A stretch of DNA of 47,962 nt. Source: Candidatus Methanoperedens sp. (GTDB lineage Archaea > Halobacteriota > Methanosarcinia > Methanosarcinales > Methanoperedenaceae). Under the pieces are notes generated by a model that worked only from the letters and a program-made list of their open reading frames with translations, did no database searches and was not told the DNA's origin. The position numbers and the translations under genes were made by a program. The stretch covers positions 1 through 47,962 of the forward strand of contig JAPMTX010000146.1 in assembly GCA_026552855.1 (NCBI GenBank), in the 5' to 3' direction. Below are positions 34,547 to 42,652 of the stretch, one piece after another (position 1 is the stretch's first letter; each line of letters begins with the position of its first letter).

Positions 34547-35836
34547 TTACGAATTTTTCCGCAAGATAGTATGGCTCGGAATTTCGCTACCATAGCTAAG
34601 AGAGTCTCTGGAATAATTATTAAGATTTCCATTGCTCACATTCTCGTAATAGGTATTTAAAGTCATCTTAGCCACTTCCTTCCAGCTTCGCTCTGAGTTT
34701 AATTTTTCAGAAAAATCTAAAATACGCTGTTTAATATTTTCATCGTTTAAAACATCTTCAATTTTTGCGGCAATTGCTTTTGGTCCATTATTAAATATTG
34801 CATCATTTAATGAAATGGATGATCCAAATGCTTCTGAAACTAGGAACGGCCTTTTATAAGCTATAGCCAATGCAAAAGGTCCGCTACTTGACATTTGCAT
34901 TGTGTACGGGAAAATAACAATATCCGCAGCGGAGAAATATAAAGGAATCTTATCTTCATCTACAAATCCTGTAAAAAAAATACTTTTTGATATTTCACTT
35001 GCCCTCTTTTTTAAATCGTGAATATGTTGTATATGTTCAATATTATTCTTTAATCTTGGATGTTCTCCTCCTGCAATAATAAGCATAAAGTTGGAATCCA
35101 AGAACCTAAAAGCTTCAATAAGATTGTTAAGGCCCTTATATCCAGAGAGATACCCGAAATAGAGAATTGTTTTTTTACCCTGTATATTTAATATTTCTTT
35201 TGCTTTTATACTCTCTATTATACTATTTTTCTCTTCGATACCATGTGGGATTACAGTAATCTTAGCAGGTGAGCATCTATATTCTTTGCAAAGTACATTG
35301 AAAAAATGGTTCTCATGTACAATAATTTTATTAGACAAACATACAATTGATTTTATAAGTAAATATAATCCGATTTTTTGTAGTAATGGTATTCCTTTAA
35401 TTGAGTTCTCCCTTGCGAATCTAAGATCTAATTTTGATATCTGAATTACCTGATGAAGAGTCACTAACGTTGGTGTATTTTGAATTCTAAATAGTAACAA
35501 TAGCAGAGGAAAGAGCAACGCTGAAGTAAAATTACCATATAAGAAAAACTCAAACTGTAAATGCATTATTTCAAATTTATGGTTTTTAATTTCTTGGATA
35601 ATCTGGAACGGATACCTAACATCAGGATCCCAGCATCTATGAACCGTGACATCGTTTTCTATATAATTAGACTTAACATTAGCAATTTTGTTTGCAAATA
35701 TTTCTATCTCTGAATTATCTCCATTCAGATTACTTTTTATACCATTAACAAGGTTCTTAGTATAGGAAGCTACGCCACCCGCTTTAGCATGTTTTAAATT
35801 TTTTGGGGGATATAATGAAATAATACCAATTTTCAT
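34547..35836 (-). CDS. Glycosyltransferase, GT4 (group 1) family
   Basis: This 429-residue GT-B enzyme has the N-terminal acceptor domain start KAGGVASYTKNLVNGI and a donor domain with TILYFGYLSGYKGLNNLIEA, then FFTGFVDEDKIPLYFSAADI. It also has the typical Pro-rich E-x7-E region MSSSGPFALAIAYKRPFLVS, in which Gly-Pro-Phe-Ala replaces the usual first Glu. It adds a sugar to a lipid-linked or protein-linked glycan. Donor and acceptor cannot be read from sequence. Its leader begins 26 bases after the GT2 gene, so it belongs to the minus-strand operon. Confidence 0.83.
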   Translation of the reverse strand: MKIGIISLYPPKNLKHAKAGGVASYTKNLVNGIKSNLNGDNSEIEIFANKIANVKSNYIENDVTVHRCWDPDVRYPFQIIQEIKNHKFEIMHLQFEFFLYGNFTSALLFPLLLLLFRIQNTPTLVTLHQVIQISKLDLRFARENSIKGIPLLQKIGLYLLIKSIVCLSNKIIVHENHFFNVLCKEYRCSPAKITVIPHGIEEKNSIIESIKAKEILNIQGKKTILYFGYLSGYKGLNNLIEAFRFLDSNFMLIIAGGEHPRLKNNIEHIQHIHDLKKRASEISKSIFFTGFVDEDKIPLYFSAADIVIFPYTMQMSSSGPFALAIAYKRPFLVSEAFGSSISLNDAIFNNGPKAIAAKIEDVLNDENIKQRILDFSEKLNSERSWKEVAKMTLNTYYENVSNGNLNNYSRDSLSYGSEIPSHTILRKNS

Positions 35837-35861
35837 AGTCGTAACAACCTTCCTCTAAGCA

Positions 35862-36629
35862 CTAAACTTTCATTTTTTTATAAACAGACGAAACTGCTGG
35901 ATTTGTGATTAGAAATCTAAACGGGCTATTTATTATTCTTAATCTGATTATAGTAAGGAACATGATCGGTATAATTTTGCCAAGCCTGACTTTAGAATCT
36001 TTTTTATCTGACCATTGGATTGGTACTTCTAATATTGAATAGCCTTTTTTATTCGCATTATATAACAAATCAATATCAAATCCCCAGTTAGTAGATTGTA
36101 AATTATCAACAATAGATTTTGCAACATGTTTCTTGAGGATTTTTCCACCACATTGAGTATCCTTGTAGGGTAACCCGATTAAGGAGCGCACTAGAAGATT
36201 GAATGTTCGGCTTGCAATTCTCCGTGAAAAGGACTGTTTTATCTTGATTTCTGCACCCTTGACGTATCGTGAGGCTATGACTCCATCGTCGCCGTTGAGG
36301 TTAGTAATGAGCCTATAAAGCCACTCAGCATTCACTGAACCATCCGCATCTGCGTAAGTTATTATATCTCCGCGGGCATGCCGGTACCCTTCAATTATAG
36401 CGCCGCCCTTGCCCCTTCTTCCAATATAGTGGTAATTAAAGACCTGGGGATGGGAAGCACAGTAAGACTTGACAATGGGAACGGTGTTATCTGTACATCC
36501 ATCAGTCATTACAAGTAGTTCATAATTGTCGCCATAACGGGCAGAAAAGAAGTTTACATATTCATCCAGCGTACCTTTAATGCGCTTCTCTTCGTTATAG
36601 GCTGGAATTATGATCGATAACTCAGGCAT
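35862..36629 (-). CDS. Dolichyl-phosphate hexose synthase (GT2)
   Basis: The 255-residue GT2 protein begins LSIIIPAYNEEKRIKGTLDE, has the DxD-type metal motif ADADGS (about residue 95) and the acceptor motif QCGGKILKKHVA. A C-terminal amphipathic or membrane-touching region (IIPIMFLTIIRLRIINSPF) ends it. These match dolichyl-phosphate beta-glucosyl/mannosyl transferases, which charge the lipid carrier with one hexose for later use by outer-face GT-C enzymes. The two GT-C-like proteins downstream are plausible users. Confidence 0.87.
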   Translation of the reverse strand: MPELSIIIPAYNEEKRIKGTLDEYVNFFSARYGDNYELLVMTDGCTDNTVPIVKSYCASHPQVFNYHYIGRRGKGGAIIEGYRHARGDIITYADADGSVNAEWLYRLITNLNGDDGVIASRYVKGAEIKIKQSFSRRIASRTFNLLVRSLIGLPYKDTQCGGKILKKHVAKSIVDNLQSTNWGFDIDLLYNANKKGYSILEVPIQWSDKKDSKVRLGKIIPIMFLTIIRLRIINSPFRFLITNPAVSSVYKKMKV

Positions 36630-36686
36630 ATTATTCCAACCACCGTTTTGAATTTTTTTAATCCGAAGCTACATATCCATTTTTCA

Positions 36687-37964
36687 TTATACATCGGCAC
36701 TATTATCGATACCATTTTTCCACCTCCAAGTATAAATTAAACTCACAAACAAAATCAAAGTATTAACAGCAAGCAATACCTCCACCATCTGCTGAACAGA
36801 AGAGTTGAACACAGAGAGCAAAAGTACCTCAACAAAGGTCAGTCCCACAAAAAGAGCGACATAACCCAGGTTCTTGATAGCTAGGTGATAATGCATCACA
36901 ATGACCGTGAGCGAGAAGAAGAACATAGCAAGCCCGTAGGGAGCCACGAGCGGCAGTGCAGCCGCGTAACTCGTGCCGAACACCTTTACCACAAGCTGCG
37001 GGAACAGCAGGTACGCAAGCGCCACCGGACCTGAGAGCGCTGCCGTATACGCCAGGCTCTTCTTCAATATGCCCTTGGTATCTTCTCCCCGCGCATGCCT
37101 CTCTGCTATCATTGGGAACATCACGGCGTATATCCCTGCCGGGAAAAAGAAAATAATCTTTCCGAGCACGCTGGCAGAGGTGTAAAGCCCTGCATCCGTA
37201 GCAGAGAAGAAGTACTTCGCCAGCACCACGTCAAGGTTGGCAGGCACAGAGAAGGCGAACATGGCAAGCATCACCGGGAGCGAATAGGAGTAGAAGGACG
37301 TGAACCTGAAGTCTGGTTCGTGCGGATTGTTGGGCTTGAAATAGGGCTTAAGAAAGATCAAAGAGATGGCAAGCGCCGCCAGCATGCCCGCAGCCACGCC
37401 CGCAAGCGCCCCGCTCACGCCGAAGCCCAGGATGACGAGCGCCACGCCGAAGACAAGCTTGAAAACGGCACTGGAGATATTCACGAATCCCAGCGCAGGG
37501 AAGCGCTTCACGCCGCGCAGCGCCCCGCTGCTTATAGGTGAGATCCAGGTCATGAGAAGTATAGGCGCAAGGATGAGGATAGGCTTGCGGTCGGGAAGCC
37601 GGAGAAGAGATGCCAGCCCGCCGCTTGAGGCAACGAATATCAACGAGACCAAAAGACCCACAAGAGCCATGCGCTTAAGGGATCCAGTAAGGAAGAAGCC
37701 TATTTGCTTGCCCTCACCCGTGAACCCGGAAACGAAGCGGGTTGCGCTTGTCCCCAGCGTCTGCGCGATTATGCCGATCATATAGAAGATGGCGAACAAT
37801 GCCCCGAAGATGCCGTATTCCTCAGGTCCCATTACCCTTCCCATATAGACCTGGTAAAGGTAGTTGAATGCTCCGGCAATGATTGTGGCTGCGAACATTA
37901 CCGCGCTGTTCCTTGCCAGTTCATCCTTCAAAAAAAATCTCTCAGACACACTAATTTTTTCCAT
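36687..37964 (-). CDS. Polysaccharide flippase (Wzx/MOP family)
   Basis: This 425-residue protein has about twelve helices. It starts with FFLKDELARNSAVMFAATI and continues NYLYQVYMGRVMGPEEYGIF, the conserved first-loop motif of MOP flippases. It should move a lipid-linked glycan to the outer face. It is the first gene of the minus-strand cluster. A TATA-like TTATAAAAT is centred near 37993, and GGTGG lies before the ATG. The coding sequence is visibly richer in G and C than the AT-rich genes downstream, so it probably has a different history. It is not close to the duplicated flippase at 2-895. Confidence 0.88.
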   Translation of the reverse strand: MEKISVSERFFLKDELARNSAVMFAATIIAGAFNYLYQVYMGRVMGPEEYGIFGALFAIFYMIGIIAQTLGTSATRFVSGFTGEGKQIGFFLTGSLKRMALVGLLVSLIFVASSGGLASLLRLPDRKPILILAPILLMTWISPISSGALRGVKRFPALGFVNISSAVFKLVFGVALVILGFGVSGALAGVAAGMLAALAISLIFLKPYFKPNNPHEPDFRFTSFYSYSLPVMLAMFAFSVPANLDVVLAKYFFSATDAGLYTSASVLGKIIFFFPAGIYAVMFPMIAERHARGEDTKGILKKSLAYTAALSGPVALAYLLFPQLVVKVFGTSYAAALPLVAPYGLAMFFFSLTVIVMHYHLAIKNLGYVALFVGLTFVEVLLLSVFNSSVQQMVEVLLAVNTLILFVSLIYTWRWKNGIDNSADV

Positions 37965-38119
37965 CGTTCATCCACCAGGCTACTCATTATTTTATAAGGG
38001 GTACTTATCATTTTCGATATAATTACCGTTATGCAGTTCATCAATATCATTGTAATAATTATTATAGTTGTAATAAACATTATCATAGTTTCAATTATAA
38101 ACCGAGGTCAAAAACTTTG

Positions 38120-38171
38120 GAAACCAACCGAAACCATCGAAACGATCGAAACTGTTGAAACTATGCGAAAC
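38120..38171. promoter_or_regulatory. Six phased GAAAC repeats
   Basis: GAAAC occurs at 38120, 38130, 38139, 38148, 38157 and 38167, with spacings 10, 9, 9, 9, 10. The spacing is close to a DNA helical turn, so a protein array could bind one face. It lies in the 271-base gap between the flippase and the YG-repeat surface gene, upstream of the latter's promoter. A stretch of NATWAT-like repeats lies just before it at 38042-38098. Confidence 0.6.
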
Positions 38172-38192
38172 GGTCACTGCTTTTAAATAATG

Positions 38193-38212
38193 TTAATGAT
38201 GAGTATCATTAA
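38193..38212. promoter_or_regulatory. Palindrome TTAATGAT-GAGT-ATCATTAA
   Basis: Perfect 8-base arms at 38193-38200 and 38205-38212. It follows TTTTAAATAATG (38181-38192), a TATA candidate, so the palindrome overlaps the probable transcription start and could act as an operator. The next GTG start is 23 bases on, with AGGAGG at 38223-38228. Confidence 0.55.
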
Positions 38213-38235
38213 ATTATGTCAGAGGAGGATTACAG

Positions 38236-40428
38236 GTGACAGTCAGGAGGGCTCAGGAAAAAAATTATACAGTAAGCGTACTGGTTACTCTTTTTATTGT
38301 AGCGATGCTGATGATCTCAGGACCCGCCCAGGCGGTGCAGGTAGCGGTAAACACAGGTGGAATAAATGACCTTCAAACCGGGGATGTTGGTTTCTTATAC
38401 GTGAACGTTACCATCGGCGCGAACGAAAGGATTCCCCTCGCCAATATCTCTGTGGAAGGTCTCCCTTCCCTGCCTGGATCGCCCGGCGGTGTACTGGTTT
38501 TCAATGTGAGCGATTTCAATTCGGTCGGGGATTCTATTATAAGGGACAGCTACAGTATATTATTGATGGAGAGGTACGGGTGGACAGGGGGTTACGGGTA
38601 CGGGTACGGGTATGCGGACAATGAAGAAAATGCTCCCTACTACGGCAAAGGGAACGGGTACCGGTTCTACGGCTATGGATATGGCTACGGCTATGGATAC
38701 GGGTACGGCGATCCCCGTACTTATACCCGGCTCAGGTATAAAGTGACGGTAGATACGGCGGGCGCAGAACCCGGTGAGTACGGAGTGACGGTAAAGGTCA
38801 ATACAGGTCAGGGAATCATATTCGAGGGATCAGAGAGTTTCAGGCTGAACCCTGATACAATACCGCCGGCAGGCATAACTGGCCTGCATAATATTTCTTA
38901 CGCAGAGACCTATATCAACTGGACGTGGAATGATCCGGCTGACAGGGACTTCGCCGCTGTGAAAGTATGGATAGATAACGCTTCAAGGGCAGATGTCCCG
39001 GCAGGCGTACAGTTCCTTAACGCGACTGGCTTTGCCCCTGGTACGGAACATACCATCGCCACAAGGACGGTGGATGCGGGCGGGATTGTCAACCTTACGT
39101 GGGTGAACCATACGGCTAGAACGGCGCCAGCAGCATCTCCTGTTCAGGTTCATATTAAGATCAACCCGCACCACATCAATCCGGGGAGCAAAGGGACAAT
39201 CAAAGTGACAGTATTTAACAACACCCCGCCAGGCTTTGATGTTTCAAGTGTAAACATCCCTACTTTGAGGTTTGGACCGGACGGCGCTGAGGTGAAAAAG
39301 AGCAAGATCGTACCTTCGCATCATAAGGACGGCGGGGATATATTTAGCTGGGATGAAATTCCGGGTGATGACAATGAGAAACTTATCGAATTCCTGGAAG
39401 AGAGTTTCGGTATAGACTGGGCAGGATCAGCAAAAATTAAAAAAACCGATGACGGTAAGACCATAAGAATGGATTCGGATGGAAACTCCCTGTCGCTCGA
39501 ACTTAACGATGAAGAGACCTTCGTGGACATGAAGATCGATGACGTTGAAACAGATGAATTCATTGCGGCAGAAGAATCCGGTAAACTGAAAATACGCGAT
39601 CACAGGAAACTGCTTCTTTACTTCGACACCGAAGATACGGGCATCAGGTGCGGCGACACCAGGGTGAACCTGACAGGAGAGACCTATGGCGGGCTTGGCA
39701 TCGAAGGATCGGGCGGCATCAGGACAGAAGGATGCAGGGGCGGAGATGATCATGGAGGCGATAGAGGCAGCGGCGGCGCAGGTGGTGGTGGCATAGGCAG
39801 TGAAGAGCCTTTTGATAACATAGATTTGTACGAGACCAGGGAAGGATACCCCAGGGCTGACCGTCCTGTATCATACAGGTTCACGAAAGCAGGGCTCTGG
39901 ATAACCGAGATAGTGATCACGGCAACAGAGAATGAGAACGAGGTCTCCATAAGGATTGAGGCGCTCAAAGGGAAATCAAGAAATGCTGCTGAACTTATGC
40001 CCGGTGCAAAATACATAAACATACTGGCAGGCACAAAAAAGATCAAGGAAGCCCAGATAAGGTTCAGGGTCGAGAACTCGTGGCTCTCGTCCGCTGGCTT
40101 TTCAGGCGACGGCGTGAGTATGTACAGGTGGGTCGGCAGCAAATGGGACCGGCTTGAAACCGCTGTGGTAGCAAAAGATTTGTCTTACACATATTACGAA
40201 GCAAATGCCCCTGGCTTCTCAAAGTTCGCAATAGCAGGATCTGGAGCCGGGGAGACAGAGTTCCCGGAAACAGCCGGGGAAGAATCTTCTCAAGCGCTTG
40301 CTGAGCCTCCAGAAGCTGCAGAGACGCCCTCAGGGAAAGCGCCGCCTGTAGATCTGGCAATTATATTGGGCATGGCTGTTTTAATTGCCGCTGTTGTAGC
40401 TGTGTTCATCAGGAGAAAAAGGAAATAA
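38236..40428 (+). CDS. PGF-pre-PGF surface protein with tyrosine-glycine repeats, 1
   Basis: The 730-residue protein has a signal helix (residues 14-35) and a beta domain. A (GY)n region follows at about residues 115-157, with two blocks of alternating Tyr and Gly (GGYGYGYGYAD and YGYGYGYGYGYGD). Next come a fibronectin-like domain (about 215-295) and a long middle part with an acidic helical insert. A Gly-rich linker (GGDRGSGGAGGGGIG) and a PGF-pre-PGF domain (about 535-670; EALKGKSRNAAELMPGAKYI, then VSMYRWVGSKWDRLET) lead to a final membrane helix with RRKRK. The end is not a PEF or PGF motif, so it may be simply anchored. GTG start with AGGAGG seven bases upstream. Confidence 0.83.
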   Translation: MTVRRAQEKNYTVSVLVTLFIVAMLMISGPAQAVQVAVNTGGINDLQTGDVGFLYVNVTIGANERIPLANISVEGLPSLPGSPGGVLVFNVSDFNSVGDSIIRDSYSILLMERYGWTGGYGYGYGYADNEENAPYYGKGNGYRFYGYGYGYGYGYGYGDPRTYTRLRYKVTVDTAGAEPGEYGVTVKVNTGQGIIFEGSESFRLNPDTIPPAGITGLHNISYAETYINWTWNDPADRDFAAVKVWIDNASRADVPAGVQFLNATGFAPGTEHTIATRTVDAGGIVNLTWVNHTARTAPAASPVQVHIKINPHHINPGSKGTIKVTVFNNTPPGFDVSSVNIPTLRFGPDGAEVKKSKIVPSHHKDGGDIFSWDEIPGDDNEKLIEFLEESFGIDWAGSAKIKKTDDGKTIRMDSDGNSLSLELNDEETFVDMKIDDVETDEFIAAEESGKLKIRDHRKLLLYFDTEDTGIRCGDTRVNLTGETYGGLGIEGSGGIRTEGCRGGDDHGGDRGSGGAGGGGIGSEEPFDNIDLYETREGYPRADRPVSYRFTKAGLWITEIVITATENENEVSIRIEALKGKSRNAAELMPGAKYINILAGTKKIKEAQIRFRVENSWLSSAGFSGDGVSMYRWVGSKWDRLETAVVAKDLSYTYYEANAPGFSKFAIAGSGAGETEFPETAGEESSQALAEPPEAAETPSGKAPPVDLAIILGMAVLIAAVVAVFIRRKRK

Positions 40429-40435
40429 GCATATG

Positions 40436-40477
40436 GAGAATGCGTCCGGGATCATTTTTGCTCTTCGCCGCATTCTC
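40436..40477 (+). terminator. Hairpin GAGAATGCG/CGCATTCTC after the first YG gene
   Basis: Perfect 9-base arms (40436-40444 and 40469-40477) with a 24-base loop containing TTTTTG. No T-run follows directly, so it may be a processing or stability hairpin. The 350-base gap 40429-40778 otherwise holds the next promoter and leader. Confidence 0.5.
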
Positions 40478-40592
40478 TCTGTCCGACCCGTAAAATATGG
40501 TGATGCTAAACTGACCGCGGATGTTGCCGGGGGCATCTGAGGTATTTTTGTAACTTGCATTGCCGCAGTTTAATCATGATCACAATTGTCAC

Positions 40593-40647
40593 GATAATAC
40601 TTATTATAATAATGATAATAATTTTTCCAGATGAATAAATTTATATA
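40593..40647 (+). promoter_or_regulatory. Promoter with NATWAT repeats before second YG gene
   Basis: GATAATACTTATTATAATAA then TGATAATAAT (40593-40622) resembles repeated Fur-box hexamers. GATGAATAAATTTATATA (40630-40647) matches the core found before the PEF-CTERM genes. Confidence 0.6.
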
Positions 40648-40705
40648 GATGTAAGTAATTTTAACCGAAACTTTCCGTCGTAAAAAATTATGGTGGCGAC
40701 TTGAA

Positions 40706-40739
40706 GATTTTATCAATGGTTAAAGCAATTGATAAAATC
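40706..40739 (+). other. Perfect 12-bp hairpin in the leader of the second YG gene
   Basis: GATTTTATCAAT (40706-40717) and ATTGATAAAATC (40728-40739) are exact complements around a 10-base loop. It lies after the TATA core and 39 bases before the ATG, so it would be in the mRNA leader. It could also be read as a DNA operator. Confidence 0.6.
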
Positions 40740-40778
40740 CCATGAAAACGGGAAAATTAAATAGAATAGGTGGTAAAA

Positions 40779-42365
40779 ATGGTGGAGAACAAAGGTGTTA
40801 AAAAAAGATCTGTTGTAGCGAGTACACTTGTAACGCTTATCATCGTTGCTATGCTTATAATTTCAGGACCTGCTCAGGCAGTGTCTGTTTCGATTTCCGG
40901 ACTTCAGACCGCTCCTTATACACAGGGTAGCAACGTTGAATTTCAGGTTACGATAAATATTACTGACCCTGACAGGTTCGTGCCTGTAACAAATATTTCC
41001 ATTAATGTAACAGGACCTTCCGGTATAAACAGGACTTTTGCTCCGGATGGAACGCCGCTTTCGGGCGATCCTGTCATCAGCATCGATCCTTTTTTAATCC
41101 CTCACCCGTCTGATTTCGGGTACGGCTACGGTTACGGTTATGACAGCAGGCTTGGCAGCGGACATAATTTCGGCTATGGATACGGTTATGGATACGGGTA
41201 CGGGGCAGGCGGAGGATCACTTACTTATATTTATAATGTCACAATAAATACAACTTCTTTGCAGGCAGGAAGTTACACTGCGGTCGCAAGCCTCAACACA
41301 GGGAAAGCGGCTAAACCGTCGTTTAGTTCACCGCCAGCAGATTTTACTATCACGACATCGCAGGTTTCTCCTGTCACTGTCAGCATGAGCGTTGATCCGA
41401 ACCGCATCAACCCTGGCAGCAAAGGTACAATTAAAGTAACCATCTATAACGATATTCCTCCGGGCTTTGATGTTGCAAGTATAAATAAATCAAGCGTAAA
41501 ATTCGGACGCAATGGTGCGGGATACAAGAATTATGAGACGCCGACTGGCAAGCTCATCCTTCACTTCAATACCGAAGACACGGGCATTCGGTGCGGAGAT
41601 ACACAGGTAACCCTGATAGGAAAGACCACATCAGGGCAGGATATCTCTGGAACCGCTAACATTGAAACCGTTGGTTGCGGCGGTGGTGGCGGTGGCGGAG
41701 GCTCCGGAGGCGGCGGGGTTGTCTCATCCGAGCCTCCTGAAAACATAGATAGCTATGAAACAAAGGAAAATGACCTCAGGGCAGACTACCCGGTAACGTT
41801 CACCTTCTCAGGAATTGGACACTGGGTATCAGAGATCATCATTACGGGCAGGGAAAATGAGAATGGTATCGCAGTGAGGATAGAGGCGCTCAAAGGTCTG
41901 TCCAAACATGTGAATACGCCCGCTCCCGGTACAAAATACATTAACATCCTGGCAGGCACAAAGAAAATCAAGGAAGCGCTGATCAGGTTCAGGGTTGAGA
42001 ATTCATGGATAGCATCTGAGGGCATCCTGAGCAGCGATGATGTGCGGATGTACAGGTGGGATGGAAGCAAATGGGATCAACTGGAGACCAGAGTGCTGGC
42101 AAAAGATTCAACCTATACATACTATGAAACGAAGACGTATGCATTCTCATCCCTTGCTATATCAGGATTGAAAGCTCAGGTGACCGCTTCACCGACGCCA
42201 GGAGGAGGTACTCCAGGAGGAACTCCAATCTCAGGTACCCCGGAAGCAACACCAGGACCAGTAGCTCCGCCGACAACGCTTATCGCTATAGTTGGCATGC
42301 TAGTCCTGATCTTTATAATCGTAGTGTTTATAAAGAGAAAAGAAATCTTCAAGAAGAAAGAATAA
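40779..42365 (+). CDS. PGF-pre-PGF surface protein with tyrosine-glycine repeats, 2
   Basis: The protein is 528 residues from the ATG at 40779 (AGGTGG five bases upstream). It has the same plan as the protein at 38236 but is shorter: signal helix, beta domain and two Tyr-Gly blocks (FGYGYGYGYDS and FGYGYGYGYGYGAGGG). Then come the shared segment NRINPGSKGTIKVTIYN, a Gly-rich linker, the PGF-pre-PGF domain (about 330-465), a Thr/Pro-rich stalk (TPGGGTPGGTPISGTPEAT) and a membrane helix with a basic end. The middle insert of the first protein is missing. The promoter belongs to the PEF-gene type, linking this family to the same control. Confidence 0.84.
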   Translation: MVENKGVKKRSVVASTLVTLIIVAMLIISGPAQAVSVSISGLQTAPYTQGSNVEFQVTINITDPDRFVPVTNISINVTGPSGINRTFAPDGTPLSGDPVISIDPFLIPHPSDFGYGYGYGYDSRLGSGHNFGYGYGYGYGYGAGGGSLTYIYNVTINTTSLQAGSYTAVASLNTGKAAKPSFSSPPADFTITTSQVSPVTVSMSVDPNRINPGSKGTIKVTIYNDIPPGFDVASINKSSVKFGRNGAGYKNYETPTGKLILHFNTEDTGIRCGDTQVTLIGKTTSGQDISGTANIETVGCGGGGGGGGSGGGGVVSSEPPENIDSYETKENDLRADYPVTFTFSGIGHWVSEIIITGRENENGIAVRIEALKGLSKHVNTPAPGTKYINILAGTKKIKEALIRFRVENSWIASEGILSSDDVRMYRWDGSKWDQLETRVLAKDSTYTYYETKTYAFSSLAISGLKAQVTASPTPGGGTPGGTPISGTPEATPGPVAPPTTLIAIVGMLVLIFIIVVFIKRKEIFKKKE

Positions 42366-42400
42366 AGGAATAGAGGGTTGCATCCCCTTCTATTCCTTTT
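42364..42400. terminator. Strong hairpin, bidirectional terminator
   Basis: AAAGGAATAG (42364-42373) pairs exactly with CTATTCCTTT (42390-42399), with further pairing of GGG and CCC inside, and T residues on the right. It lies between the second YG gene and the end of the minus-strand small gene. Confidence 0.75.
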
Positions 42401-42620
42401 ATTCAGTCTGTTCTCCCCTATCCAGGAGATTAAAGTTCACTCTAACAGGAGCAAAGGAGAAAGCGCTCCGCGAACAGGCGATCCTCTGCATTATCGCGTT
42501 TGTATAACTTTCACTACTTCCAAGTCCCAATGATATGGCAGTTGTAATTAGCAGCAGTAAAGCCATCAGTATCGGATAGCTGGACAAAAGCCAGTTTTCA
42601 GTATGGTCTTCGTCAGCCAT
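42399..42620 (-). CDS. Possible small membrane protein
   Basis: The 73 residues include one good membrane helix (YPILMALLLLITTAISLGLG) after a short acidic N-terminus (MADEDHTENWLLSS), then a polar tail. No ribosome binding site or family is recognised. It runs against the direction of its neighbours and shares its terminator with the YG gene. It may be a real exported mini-protein, or chance. Confidence 0.45.
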   Translation of the reverse strand: MADEDHTENWLLSSYPILMALLLLITTAISLGLGSSESYTNAIMQRIACSRSAFSFAPVRVNFNLLDRGEQTE

Positions 42621-42652
42621 TGTACCCGAAAGCCCTCACAAACTTATTTTAG

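Noticed and set aside
37095-37997. Several open frames on the plus strand opposite the flippase
   Set aside because: They are rich in Arg, Pro and His, a by-product of the GC-rich coding strand, and have no recognisable domain. The flippase on the minus strand is clear.
38120-38171. GAAAC repeats considered as a CRISPR array end (GAAAC is common in archaeal CRISPR repeats)
   Set aside because: The units are only 9-10 bases apart with no spacers of 30 or more bases and no cas genes nearby.
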